Below, piece after piece: positions 53,345 to 62,522 of a stretch of 64,000 bases of DNA (positions are counted from its first letter, which is position 1; each line of letters opens with the position of its first letter). Both the position numbers and the translations under genes were made by a program. Origin of the DNA: Bin87 sp965261195 (GTDB lineage Bacteria > Chloroflexota > Dehalococcoidia > Lucifugimonadales > UBA3495); the NCBI GenBank assembly GCA_965261195.1, contig OZ253455.1, positions 2,728,001 through 2,792,000 on the forward strand, in the 5' to 3' direction. Below the pieces are notes generated by a model. It saw only the letters and a program-made list of their open reading frames with translations. It was not told the DNA's origin and searched no databases.

Positions 53345-53355
53345 GGTTCTGCGTC

Positions 53356-54639
53356 GGACAGTGAAAAACCCTCCGACGCCAGCCACCAGTGGCGGCGCAC
53401 CAGAGCGATGGCATCCACGAAAGTTGGCGACGGCTTGGCGTACCAGGCCGCGGTGCGATGGCTCATGGGCCGTTGTTCCTGCATCAAGTGAGTCGCCAGG
53501 GTAGTCCAGGAGAATAGGCCCATCAGGATCGGCGTGGTGCGGGCGATGGCGCGGTCCGACCACTGGCGTTGGGTCTCCACGCCCAGATGCGCTCGCACTT
53601 CCTGGAAGGTGACCTCCAGTTGCCAGCGCAGCACAAACCATTCCAGAATCTGCGCCGGTTCCACGGCCAGGTCAGTGCACAGCAGAGCCTGTGTGGCGAA
53701 TTCGCCCTGGGGGTCCCGAACCAAGACCCAGCGCAGGGGCACGGGCGGCTTGCCAGAGCGGTACCAGACCGCCGTTTGCGAGGTGAGTTCCACCGTGCGG
53801 GTCGCGCCGTTGTACCAGGCTACCGCGGCGGTGGTCCAGGACAGACCGGGATGGTCGACGAGTGATTTCAGCGCGGGCAGCCGCCGGCCTTTCAGCGGGG
53901 GCCGACCGTTCCGGCCCGGCTGACGGGGCGGGGCCGGTTCATAGAGGGCGGCGTCCAGGCGCAAGCGGGCGATGAGCGTAACGGGTTGCGCCAACGATTG
54001 GCAGCAGTGGAGGAGGTCGAGGACGGCGTAGCCGCCGTCGCCCACCAGCACCAGGGGACGCTGCGGCAGCCAGCGGCGCAGTTGCAGGATCATCTGCCGG
54101 GCCCAGTCGGTGAGTTTTTTATGGCGGCGTCCGCGCTGCCGGTGGTAGCGTGCCGAGGGCGCCAGCACGGTGAGAAAGGGCAAGGCCCAATAGCGTCCCG
54201 CCCAGGGGACCTGGCCCAGCCACATCAGGGAGATCCAGCGCAGGCCGCTGGCCTTGACCACCTGAGACCGGCTGGAGCGCACCGCATCGCGGTAGATGCC
54301 CAGGGATTTGATTTTGGGGCCGCGGCGCCGCTCCAGGGTTTCGTCGATGCCGAAAATCAACGGGCCATCGCCTTGATCCAAGTGGAGGATTAGCAGTCCC
54401 AACCGGATGCGTGCCGCCTGGCGGGGCGACCACACCGCCCGATTGAGCACTTGATGATAACGGGCGTAGTTGCGGTGGTCGCTGTGGCCCATGACGCGCA
54501 GCGCCACCACCACGGTGCGTTGACCAGGCGCCAGTATCGCGCCTACCAGCAGGATTTGGGCTTTCAGCCAGGTCGGGTTGCGAAACAACGTGGCGAAGGG
54601 ATGGAGTACGGGTACAATGGCATCGGGCAGGGTGAGCAT
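53356..54639 (-). pseudogene. DDE transposase of the outer element, C-terminus displaced
   Basis: 427 codons up to the insertion point: FGIDETLERRRGPKIKSLGIYRDAVRS, VLVGDGGYAVLDLLHCCQ, WQLEVTFQEVRAHLGVETQRQWSDRA. The natural end, AEP-DIWRVPAALYHGLIDSLAYAA, is found at 51892-51815 beyond the inner element. With the insert the frame instead ends in AEPRLCTKAR at 53320, replacing the last 23 residues or so. Confidence 0.88.
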
Positions 54640-54718
54640 GGCTGGACCTTCCGTGAGAAGCGGGTTTAAGCCAGCTTACCCTGTTCTTATAATTTATCTG
54701 GCTTTTGTGCAAAGTCCA

Positions 54719-55737
54719 GCTTATATGTACGCCCTGATCAGAGCGCTGCCACAGTACGAGGACGCGAGACTGGCCGGCGAGATCGGGTACCCGACACGCA
54801 GAGTCCAAGCCATCGGCTGCGTAGTCAAGGCGCCATCCACCCTGGGGACCTTCCTGCGCAGCTTCCGGTGGGGCCACGTCCGTCAGCTGGCCCGGGTGAG
54901 CCGGGAGTTGCTGGCACGGGCCTGGTCGGCTGGGGCCGGCACCGGCGACGTGCTGATGTCTCGGCTGCGCGAGGGCCGCGCCAACACTGTTCGGGCGCCG
55001 CCCACTTCCTGCGTGAGACGGTGAGCCGGGTGCGCTACAGCGGGGCCAGAGGGCAACTCACGGTGCGGGCCGACCGCGGCTGCTATGCCCACGCCATCGT
55101 CGCCATCTGCCGTGAGATGGATGTCCGCTACTCCATCACCATCCGCCAGCACGCCCGCCTGCGCAATATCATCGAGGCGATTCCCGAGGAGGACTGGACA
55201 CCGATTCCCTACTGGATGGACGGCGCCGCCGCGGTGGCCGAGACCACCTACACCCCCTTCCAGAGTGAGTCCGACGCCGCGCCGGTGCGGCTCATCGTCC
55301 GGCGGGTGAAGCCCACGCCCGGTTCCCAGTTGGCCCTCTTCGCCAGTTACAACTATCACGGCTGCGTCACCGACCGGGAGGGGGCAACCCTGGCGCTGGA
55401 GGCCGACCATCGGGGCCACGCCGAGATCGAGAACGCCATCCGAGACCTCAAGTACGGCGTGGGGTTGAATCATCTCCCCTCGGGGCGCTTCGTGGCCAAC
55501 GGCACCTGGCTGGCGGTGCAGGTGATAGCGCATAACCTGGCCCGCTGGACCGCGCGACTCGGTCTGGGTGCGCGGATCGTAACCACCAAGACGCTCCGGC
55601 GGCGGTTCTTCTCTATGGCCGGACGGCTCACCCACTCGGCGCGCCGCCTCACCTTGCATCTTACCCAGCGCTGGCCCTGGCAAAACCGGTTCAGTCGCGC
55701 CCTCGCTCGATTGCGAGCCCTGCCACTCCCAGCCTGA
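54719..55737 (+). pseudogene. IS1380-family transposase, decayed
   Basis: The N-terminus is cut by the outer DDE element. GEIGYPTRRV, STLGTFLRSFRWGHVRQLARVSRELLARAW and then GAGTGDVLMSRLREGRANT are readable. About 50 residues with the first catalytic Asp are missing between AGAG and AGTGD, likely by recombination between similar codons. A single G lost near 55003 (ACTGTTCGGGCGCC) shifts the frame. From there FLRETVSRVRYSG, LTVRADRGCYAHAIV, YWMDGAAAVAETTY and NAIRDLKYGVGLNHLPSGRF continue to the stop at 55737. Confidence 0.9.
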
Positions 55738-55995
55738 CGGCGGCAACCGGCCCGCCGACCCGCCATCCGGCCAACTGAACATCGTCGCCAACTCGCGCCA
55801 ACTCGGTCCGCCAGGGGCGCTTCCTGCTTACCGCCTGTCGAATTCCGCCCGCCATGGCCGCACGGCCGCCATCATCGTGTCTGTGTGCCTACCTCACGCC
55901 GCCCTCATCCCCACCTATTGGGATCTGCCTAGGCCCGTTCGCCTTCCCTTACCCATCATACCTGGTGTCAACGACACGGACGTCTCGCTTCGGTG
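55738..55995. other. Probable IS1380 right end and junction with a radical-SAM remnant
   Basis: No gene. CCTATTGGGATCTGCC near 55914-55929 may be close to the IS1380 terminus. Just beyond it a short open stretch reads PIIPGVNDTD, a phrase typical of glycyl-radical-activating radical-SAM enzymes, and then passes without a stop into the radical-SAM fragment. The exact element boundary cannot be fixed without the other end. Confidence 0.45.
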
Positions 55996-56517
55996 GATTC
56001 GGGCTAAGCTGGTAGTCCAAACCCGCAGCCCCGATGTCGTGCGGGATTGCGACCTGTTCCAGCGCATTGAGGAAAACGGCGGGCGGGTGCAAGTCAATAT
56101 GACCGTCACCACCGACGATGAGGACATCAGCCGCACCTTTGAGCCGTCCTGCCCGTCAAACATGGTGCGACTACGGGCCATCAAGGAAGTGCAGGCCGCC
56201 GGCATTGACACCTGCATTACGATGACGCCGCTGCTGCTGGTGAACAACAATGACTACTTTGCCGATGAACTGATTGGCACCGGCGTCGAGAAGTTTATCG
56301 CCCAGCCTTTCCATTTCCGCCAGGGCAAGTTCCTGGCCGGCACGCGGGACGGGGCGTATGACCTGATGGCCGAAAAACTCGGTTGCGGTCGGGATAATTT
56401 CGGCAACGAGTACCTGGAACGCTATAGTGAGTTTTTTGAGGTACTCAACACAGGCTGCAGGACAACGACTTGCCGCCGCTGGGCGAAGGCAAAGGCGGGT
56501 TTGCGCCGCCGTTCTGA
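55996..56517 (+). pseudogene. Radical-SAM (spore photoproduct lyase-like) protein, 5'-truncated and frameshifted
   Basis: LVVQTRSPDVVRDCDLFQRIEENGGRVQVNMTVTTDDEDISRTFEPSCPS (in short TRSPDVVRDCDL and RTFEPSCPS) and GIDTCITMTPLLLVNNNDYFADELIG match the C-terminal half of SPL-family radical-SAM proteins. The Cys cluster is missing. At about 56449 one A is lost (CTCAACACAGG for CTCAAACACAGG); restoring it gives LQDNDLPPLGEGKGGFAPPF and a stop at 56515-56517, the usual family ending. Confidence 0.85.
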
Positions 56518-56692
56518 ACTCCGCTGACGCTCCCCGCCTTGACACCCCAAACCCGCCGGGCGTACTATGCGGCCATCGGAATGGTGGTTCCGTATGCTTT
56601 CGTGGTTAGTGCGTTGGTTGTCGCGGATTCCACCTCAAAACGCTATTTGTTTAGCCGGAAATCGTCAACTGTTTGTGTAGGAGGTACACCTT

Positions 56693-58099
56693 ATGCCCAG
56701 CAACCAGGATATTGCCCTGATGGCGCACCTGATGCGTCGGGCCGGCTTTGGCGCAACCTACGCCGAGCTGGAAGAGCGGGCCAACCAGGGCTACGAGGCC
56801 ACCGTTGAAGACCTGCTGAATCCCCAGGCCCAACCCGACCTGGAAATGGACATTCTCGAGCGCCACTTCGTTGACTGGAAAGAGATGAACGCGCTGGAAG
56901 TGAACCAGGCCTACTGGACCTACCGGATGATCAACACCCGCCGGCCGTTGCAGGAAAAAATCGCCCTGTTCTGGCACGGCATCCTGTGCACCGGCAACTC
57001 CAAGTGCGAGCATGGCCGCCAGATTCAACTCCAGCTGGACTTGTTCCGCGAGCTGGGCATGGGTAACTTTGAAACCCTGCTGCAGGGTCTGTCCCGCGAC
57101 CCGGCCATGGTGTTCTACCTGGACAATTGCATGAGCCACAAGGGTGCCATCAATGAGAACTGGGGCCGTGAGCTCCTGGAGCTGTTCTCGTTGGGCGTTG
57201 GTATGGACGGCAAGTCCAACTACTCCGAGGACGATGTTAAGGAAGCCGCCCGCGCCTTCACCGGCTGGACGATTACCAACGCCGTGCCGCGCTATCCCTA
57301 TGGCCGTTACGAATCCGGCTTCATTTACAATCCTTACGACCACGACGAGGCAGAGAAGACCTTCCTGGGCGAGACCGGCAACTTCAACGGTGATGACATC
57401 GTTGAGATTATCGCCCGACAGCAGTCGGCGGCCCGGTTCGTTTCGCGCCACCTGTATAACTTCTTCGTCGCCGATGAAGTGCAGGTGCCGGCCTGGCAGA
57501 ACACGGAACCCCGGGACCCGGAGGCCATCCGCCTGCTGGAGCAGACCTACTTTGACTCCGGCTACAACCTGACCGCAATGCTGCGTGTGCTGTTCAACTC
57601 CGACTTCTTCAAGAACGCCCGCTTCGAAAAGGTCAAGAGTCCCGCCGAGGTCGTCATCGGCACGATGCGTCTGGTACGCGACTTCACCAAGCCGCGCCTG
57701 GGCCTCAACCCGCTGGCCAACACCATCCGCTATATGGGCCAGGACCTGATGAACCCGCCCACGGTGGAAGGCTGGCACACCGGCGCCGAGTGGATTGACT
57801 CGGGTACGCTGGTGGAGCGCATTAACTTTGCCGCCGACCAGGTGGGCAACATCAACCTGCCGGGTGTGCAGGACATTGTCGCGCGGCTGGGCAGCGAACA
57901 AGTTTCCGACGCGGCCGACGTCGTTGACCGCTGCCTGGAAATGATGGGGGCTTACGAGCTGGCCGACGAGACCCGCGACCAACTGGTCGCCTACGCCGAC
58001 AATGCGGGCAACGCCGCCCCCGGCACGCCTGAGTATTCGGACATGATTGCACAGACGTTGCAACTCATCGTGAGCACCCAGGAGTATCAGTTTGCCTGA
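56693..58099 (+). CDS. DUF1800 domain protein
   Basis: 468 residues. HLMRRAGFGATYAELEERANQGYEATVEDLL at the start, EKIALFWHGILCTGNSKC, and NWGRELLELFSLGVG...YSEDDVKEAARAFTGWTI are the DUF1800 signatures. A late MNPPTVEGWHTGAEWI segment completes the family. Members are of unknown biochemistry and nearly always pair with a DUF1501 protein, as here (58796). No signal peptide is seen, unlike many family members with Tat signals. An AGGAGG site precedes the ATG. Confidence 0.95.
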   Translation: MPSNQDIALMAHLMRRAGFGATYAELEERANQGYEATVEDLLNPQAQPDLEMDILERHFVDWKEMNALEVNQAYWTYRMINTRRPLQEKIALFWHGILCTGNSKCEHGRQIQLQLDLFRELGMGNFETLLQGLSRDPAMVFYLDNCMSHKGAINENWGRELLELFSLGVGMDGKSNYSEDDVKEAARAFTGWTITNAVPRYPYGRYESGFIYNPYDHDEAEKTFLGETGNFNGDDIVEIIARQQSAARFVSRHLYNFFVADEVQVPAWQNTEPRDPEAIRLLEQTYFDSGYNLTAMLRVLFNSDFFKNARFEKVKSPAEVVIGTMRLVRDFTKPRLGLNPLANTIRYMGQDLMNPPTVEGWHTGAEWIDSGTLVERINFAADQVGNINLPGVQDIVARLGSEQVSDAADVVDRCLEMMGAYELADETRDQLVAYADNAGNAAPGTPEYSDMIAQTLQLIVSTQEYQFA

Positions 58100-58141
58100 T
58101 CGTCGCAGAGCATTACGCTGACGGGATTTTAAAGGCACAGG

Positions 58142-58561
58142 ATGATCAGAAATGGTGAACCAGGGCAAAGCTATCGCATTAGCATACCCAACATTCCTGC
58201 GGGAGCAGTGCCCTGGTATCTCGCCGTTTTCACTACCATCACTATCTATCTGACCGTAACCAACACGCTTTTTGCAATGATCAAAGGGAACGCAGTCGGA
58301 TGGCAGGCGATTCAGTACATTACTACTGGTGAAATGCTGAAAGCCGGCGGAGTTGCACTTATCGCATCACCGATTATTACGGAGGTAAGCAGAGTGGTTA
58401 TCGGCGCAATGTGGACCAAACGTAAAGTCGAGGAAGCCCTGAGGAGCAACCAAGCCCGCTGGGAAGCGTGGAACCGACGCAGGCAAGAAGCCGAGGCCAA
58501 AGGCATAGTCTTCGACGAACCTCCGCCCAAACTGGAAAATCAACCGGAATCGCCCCACTAG
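58142..58561 (+). CDS. Small membrane protein with WxxWNxRRxEAEA tail
   Basis: 139 residues. Two hydrophobic segments (WYLAVFTTITIYLTVTNTLFA and MLKAGGVALIASPIITEVSRVVIGAMW, shown in part) are followed by a charged helix: ARWEAWNRRRQEAEAKGIVF and DEPPPK. The last part matches the small protein encoded next (58575), so the tail is a shared module. It lies between the DUF1800 and DUF1501 genes, which suggests a role with them. Confidence 0.72.
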   Translation: MIRNGEPGQSYRISIPNIPAGAVPWYLAVFTTITIYLTVTNTLFAMIKGNAVGWQAIQYITTGEMLKAGGVALIASPIITEVSRVVIGAMWTKRKVEEALRSNQARWEAWNRRRQEAEAKGIVFDEPPPKLENQPESPH

Positions 58562-58574
58562 GGAAGATCGTAGA

Positions 58575-58754
58575 ATGGTTCTAGCCGGAATTTGGACTGA
58601 ACGGCGGTTGCGCCGGGCTGAGGAACGCGGGCGTGCGCAAGGCGAAGAGCGCGCCAATCGGCGCTGGGTAGAATGGAACCAGCGACGCGAGGAAGCCGAA
58701 GCCACCGGTGAACCATTCAACGAACCACTGCCGCAGCCTGACGGCAGCGAATAG
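58575..58754 (+). CDS. Small charged protein, tail module only
   Basis: 59 residues, MVLAGIWTERRLRRAEERGR..., then RWVEWNQRREEAEATGEPF and NEPLPQPDGSE. It repeats the C-terminal module of the preceding protein (WxxWNxRRxEAEAxGxxFxEPxP) without its membrane part. A GGGAAG purine tract sits 10 bp before the ATG. Function unknown. The conservation between the two argues that it is a real gene despite its size. Confidence 0.7.
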   Translation: MVLAGIWTERRLRRAEERGRAQGEERANRRWVEWNQRREEAEATGEPFNEPLPQPDGSE

Positions 58755-58795
58755 CCGACGTTACGTGTGCCAACCGAACCACAAGGAGAAACGAG

Positions 58796-59929
58796 ATGAC
58801 TGCAACCAAGAAAGATCCGGTGCTGGTGGTGCTCCAGTTGTCCGGTGGCAATGATGCCCTGAACACCGTGGTGCCCCACGGCGACCCGTTGTACTACGAC
58901 AATCGCCCGTCGGTGCGCATCCCCGAAGGGCAGGCGCTGGACCTCAACGGCCACGTTGGGCTGAACCCCAATATGGGGCCGATGAAGCGGCTGTACGATG
59001 AAGGCAAGTTGGCCGTCATCCAGGGCGTTGGGTATGCCAACCCCAACCGCAGCCACTTCCGCAGCATGGACATCTGGCACACCTGCGAGCCCGACAAGCA
59101 GGGCACCGAAGGCTGGCTGGGCCGCACGATCCGCGAACTCGACCCGCACAAGGAAAACGTGCTGACCGGCGTGAACTTTGGCCGTGGACTGCCCCGCGCG
59201 CTGGCCGCCCCGGGTGTGCCGGTGGCCTCGGTGGGCAACCTGGCCACCTATGGCGTACTGACGGGCATTGAGCAGGAAGACCAGCGCACCGACGCGCTGG
59301 ACATCTTCTCCAAGATTTATTCGCCGACCATCGGCCGCAGCTCGGTGGTGGACTACCTGTCCCAGACCGGTATGGACGCGCTGAAGGGCGCCGACATCCT
59401 GAGCACCGCTCCTGAGACGTATTCCTCGACAGTGGAGTACGGCGGCGATGTGGTTGCTCAGTACATGAAGAACATCGCCCAAGTGCAGCTGGCCGGTTTC
59501 GGCACGCGCATCCTGTATACCACGGCTCCCTACAACAGCTTCGACACCCACGCCGGCGAGCTGGCGGCCCACGCCAAGCTGTGGGCGGACACCTCCAACG
59601 CGATTGCCGACTTCTACGACGACCTGAAGGAACACGACGCCAGCGATAACGTGGTGCTGCTGGTATTCACCGAGTTCGGTCGGCGGGTGCATGACAACGG
59701 ATCGGGCACCGACCACGGCAGCGGCGGCATGGCTTTCGTCGTTGGCGACGGCGTCAATGGCGGTATGTACGGCGAATATCCTTCGCTGGAAGATGACAAG
59801 TTGCTGGAAGGCGATCTGCATTTCAACACCGACTTCCGCAGCATCTACACGGACTTGCTGGAAGGCTGGATGGGTCTTGATGCCCAGCCGCTGGTGGGCG
59901 GAACGTTCGAGAAATTCAACCTGGTGTAG
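58796..59929 (+). CDS. DUF1501 domain protein
   Basis: 377 residues with AAGGAG before the ATG. VLVVLQLSGGNDALNTVVPHGDPLYYDNRPSVRIP (in short LQLSGGNDALNTVVP), NRSHFRSMDIWHT, YTTAPYNSFDTHAGE and VVLLVFTEFGRRVHDNGSGTDHGSGGMAFVVG are the family signatures, related to sulfatase-like alkaline phosphatase folds. It is the usual partner of DUF1800. It lacks the twin-arginine signal many relatives carry, as does its DUF1800 partner. Confidence 0.95.
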   Translation: MTATKKDPVLVVLQLSGGNDALNTVVPHGDPLYYDNRPSVRIPEGQALDLNGHVGLNPNMGPMKRLYDEGKLAVIQGVGYANPNRSHFRSMDIWHTCEPDKQGTEGWLGRTIRELDPHKENVLTGVNFGRGLPRALAAPGVPVASVGNLATYGVLTGIEQEDQRTDALDIFSKIYSPTIGRSSVVDYLSQTGMDALKGADILSTAPETYSSTVEYGGDVVAQYMKNIAQVQLAGFGTRILYTTAPYNSFDTHAGELAAHAKLWADTSNAIADFYDDLKEHDASDNVVLLVFTEFGRRVHDNGSGTDHGSGGMAFVVGDGVNGGMYGEYPSLEDDKLLEGDLHFNTDFRSIYTDLLEGWMGLDAQPLVGGTFEKFNLV

Positions 59930-60053
59930 CTGACGGTAGCGACGCGGTTGTCCTTACCGACAGCGCTGGGGCGGCGGACCCGTCGCCCCAGCCGGCATCA
60001 TCCCAGCCGGCATCATTCCAGCCATTTCGCACCGTGCCAACGGAGGAATACAT

Positions 60054-61127
60054 ATGACAACTACTACCCAACAGACCGGGTTGCCGACCCTGGATATATC
60101 CCTGCAATACAGCCACACGATTGGACGAGCCGAGTTTTCCGGGCCCGGCTTCCGCAATCCGACGGCGATGGCGCGGGGCGAAGGCAACGTAATGTACGTG
60201 GCCAACCGCTCGTATGACTATCGACCGGACGGCAAGCGCATTACCATGTGTACGGTTGATGAAGAGTTCATCAGCGAATTCGCCAAGGGCGTCTTTGAGC
60301 AGGGCGACGGCGAAGCGGTGGCAACCGATGGCGCCATCATCTGGCCCACTGCAATCACCGTGGGGCCCGACGAAAACGTTTACCTGGCCGACGAATATCT
60401 GGACCGCATCAGCATCTACTCTCCGGACGGCGAGTACCTGCGGAAGTGGGAACGGCCCGGCAACGCCGACGGCCAGTGGGACAACCCCAGCGGACTGGTC
60501 TTCGGAACCGACGGTCGCCTGTATCTGGTGGACTCCGGCAACCATCGTGTGCAGATGCTCACCAAAGACGGCGAATACATTGGACAATGGGGCGAGTTTG
60601 GCGACGGCCCCGGCCAGTTCAATATGCCATTCGGGATTGACGTGGACGCCGCCGGCAACGTGTACGTGGCCGACTGGCGCAACGACCGCATCCAGAAGTT
60701 CAACGCAGACGGACGGTTCCTGATGGCTATTGGCGAAACCGGTGACGGCCCGGGCCAGTTCAACCGCCCGACTGACGTGGCGGTGGACAATGAAGGCACC
60801 ATCTACGTGGCGGACTGGAACAACGACCGTATGCAGGCGTTCCACCCCAACGGCGCCTTTGCGGGTATGACCTACGGGGAGGGCACAATCTCCCAGTGGG
60901 GCGTGGGTAAGCTGGACGCCAATCCGGAAATGTGGGCAGAGCGCAAAATTGCCCAGGGTCTGGATCGGGAGAAGAAATTCTGGGGACCCATCGCCGTGGA
61001 ATGCGACGCTGAGGGGCGGATTTTCGTAGTCGAGACCGCGCGTTCCCGCATCCAGGTGTTCCACAAGCAGGATTCAGTGTTCTATGGAGTCAACGAGCGC
61101 GTAGTCGGCGGCGGCGGGCGTCTGTAA
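60054..61127 (+). CDS. NHL-repeat beta-propeller protein
   Basis: 357 residues. Repeats of the form GxVYVADxxNxRIQxFxxxGxFLxxIGexGxGPGQF are clear: YLADEYLDRISIYSPDGEYLRKW, YLVDSGNHRVQMLTKDGEYIGQW, YVADWRNDRIQKFNADGRFLMAI, YVADWNNDRMQAFHPNGAF. A six-bladed propeller is expected. No signal peptide. It is the last gene of the DUF1800/DUF1501 cluster, ends before a strong hairpin with a T tract, and may act as a protein- or ligand-binding scaffold. Confidence 0.9.
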   Translation: MTTTTQQTGLPTLDISLQYSHTIGRAEFSGPGFRNPTAMARGEGNVMYVANRSYDYRPDGKRITMCTVDEEFISEFAKGVFEQGDGEAVATDGAIIWPTAITVGPDENVYLADEYLDRISIYSPDGEYLRKWERPGNADGQWDNPSGLVFGTDGRLYLVDSGNHRVQMLTKDGEYIGQWGEFGDGPGQFNMPFGIDVDAAGNVYVADWRNDRIQKFNADGRFLMAIGETGDGPGQFNRPTDVAVDNEGTIYVADWNNDRMQAFHPNGAFAGMTYGEGTISQWGVGKLDANPEMWAERKIAQGLDREKKFWGPIAVECDAEGRIFVVETARSRIQVFHKQDSVFYGVNERVVGGGGRL

Positions 61128-61198
61128 GGCGTCAACAACCCCATCGGCACGCTCCCGGTTCGAATGGTCTCAAACGGCGGCGAACCGAACTCATCAGG

Positions 61199-61244
61199 GT
61201 ATCCCTGCCGTGATGGTATACTATCCGGCAGGGATACTTTTTTT
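61199..61244 (+). terminator. Terminator hairpin that overlaps the promoter of the Fur-family gene
   Basis: GTATCCCTGCCG (61199-61210) and CGGCAGGGATAC (61226-61237) are a perfect 12-bp inverted repeat followed by seven T, a classical terminator for the NHL gene. The 15-base loop contains an extended -10, TGGTATACT (61214-61222), pointing at the Fur-family gene. The same repeat could be a binding site for that regulator. Termination and promoter or operator functions may be combined. Confidence 0.75.
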
Positions 61245-61254
61245 GGAAGGCATT

Positions 61255-61683
61255 TTGACTACCCAGGAACATTTGGTAGCCCGACTGAAGCCGTTGGGCA
61301 TCCGGCTGACCCCGCAACGACTGGCCATCGCCGAGGTGGTGGTTAATTCCGCCGACCATCCGACGGTGCGGGAGATATTCGAGCGTGTGCGTGATTTCTT
61401 CCCGTATGTAACGCTGGCGACGGTTTACTCGACGCTGGCGCTCCTGCAACAGGCTGGCATTGTGCGCGAGCTGCCCTTCCAGAAACAGTCGCGCTACGAC
61501 GCCAACCTTTCGCCCCATGCCAACTTGGTGTGCCTGGGATGCGGCGCGGTGGTGGACGCCGACGTAGGCCAGGATAAGGTGGCCGAGCTGGAGCGTTCCG
61601 TAAGCCGCGACACCCAGTTTCAGGTGTCATCCCAGCGCGTGGATTTCTACGGTTATTGCGAAGGATGCGCGCCAGTTAATTAA
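61255..61683 (+). CDS. Fur-family metalloregulator (PerR/Zur-like)
   Basis: 142 residues from a TTG at 61255 with GGAAGG 7 bp upstream; an ATG at 61210 would start inside the terminator hairpin and is rejected. Winged helix with TLATVYSTLALLQQAGIV as recognition helix, the hinge PHANLVCLGCGAVVD (His, CxxC) and a second CxxC (YCEGCAPVN) for structural zinc. The metal sensed cannot be decided from sequence. Confidence 0.92.
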   Translation: MTTQEHLVARLKPLGIRLTPQRLAIAEVVVNSADHPTVREIFERVRDFFPYVTLATVYSTLALLQQAGIVRELPFQKQSRYDANLSPHANLVCLGCGAVVDADVGQDKVAELERSVSRDTQFQVSSQRVDFYGYCEGCAPVN

Positions 61684-61713
61684 CTCTGATTCGGCCAGGG
61701 CGGGACCGTCAGC

Positions 61714-62478
61714 ATGATTGTCTACATTTCGTATGACGAGCCTCGACGCTTTCCGTGGGGGAGAGTGTTGGCCATCCTGCTCGCGCTGGTGGCGCTAGCC
61801 GTCGTTATCAGCGGGGCCGTCTGGTTGGTCAACAATGGCCAGAACAGAACGGCGGCGGCTCCGGCCTCCGGGTCTCCCGCCCACGCAGTACCGTTGCCGG
61901 AAGCCGTCGCCCCCCTGTACGCAGCCAACACCAACACCATCTTTCTGGTTGATGTCAGCGAGAGCATTAAGGAAGGCGGCAACCTGGATGCGCTGAAGTT
62001 CTCGTTGCTCAACGTGGCGCTTCCCTACAGCAACCCAGCCGCTGGGACGGCAGCGGAAAATAGCCGGGTGGCGTTAGTTGCTTTTACCAACGCCAGGGAA
62101 ACGCTGGTTCCATTGGGTTCGCTGGATGATACCGGAAACCAGCGGGCCTGGTTGGAAAGCATGGAAACGCTGGAAACCGAGGACGAGGGAGCTTTTATCT
62201 TTGACGCTGTAAATGATATGTACGACCGGCTGGCTGATGAATCCGATGATACCCGCAGCAAGGTCATCGTATTGCTGACCGATGGGGCCGACGGCGGGGT
62301 CGTTCGCGGAACCGACGAACCGGTTTACAGCGAAATGAGCCGCGACGACCTCGTGACGAAACTTGCCACCGGTTCCATCACCGTTCATACCATTGGATTC
62401 GGTGAAGCAGCCGACCACATCTCTCTGAAAATCCTGGCACAGGTCACCGACGGGGAGTACATCTACGCTAGTCGCTAG
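61714..62478 (+). CDS. Membrane-anchored von Willebrand factor A protein
   Basis: 254 residues. A short cytoplasmic start (MIVYISYDEPRRFPWGR), one membrane helix (about 19-40), an Ala/Pro-rich linker and an outside VWA domain. The MIDAS motif is FLVDVSESIKEG (DxSxS), with the threonine/aspartate positions in FIFDAVNDMYDRL and IVLLTDGADGG. It binds proteins or ligands through a divalent metal. It is paralogous to the next gene. Confidence 0.9.
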   Translation: MIVYISYDEPRRFPWGRVLAILLALVALAVVISGAVWLVNNGQNRTAAAPASGSPAHAVPLPEAVAPLYAANTNTIFLVDVSESIKEGGNLDALKFSLLNVALPYSNPAAGTAAENSRVALVAFTNARETLVPLGSLDDTGNQRAWLESMETLETEDEGAFIFDAVNDMYDRLADESDDTRSKVIVLLTDGADGGVVRGTDEPVYSEMSRDDLVTKLATGSITVHTIGFGEAADHISLKILAQVTDGEYIYASR

Positions 62479-62522
62479 GCCTGGTCGCCGGCTTGGTCTT
62501 ACCCGCGGTGCAAGGATTCCGT

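Larger units (their letters stand above)
51800..54718. mobile_element. Outer DDE insertion sequence (IS4/IS701-like), disrupted by a nested relative
   Basis: Ends TAGGCTTTGCACA (51800) and, reversed, TGGACTTTGCACA (54718). It carries a transposase on the minus strand. A related element is inserted 22 codons before its transposase stop, so its body is 51800-51892 plus 53345-54718. No target duplication is seen: the left flank is the phage-type gene and the right flank is inside an IS1380 transposase. This implies a later deletion or rearrangement. Confidence 0.85.
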
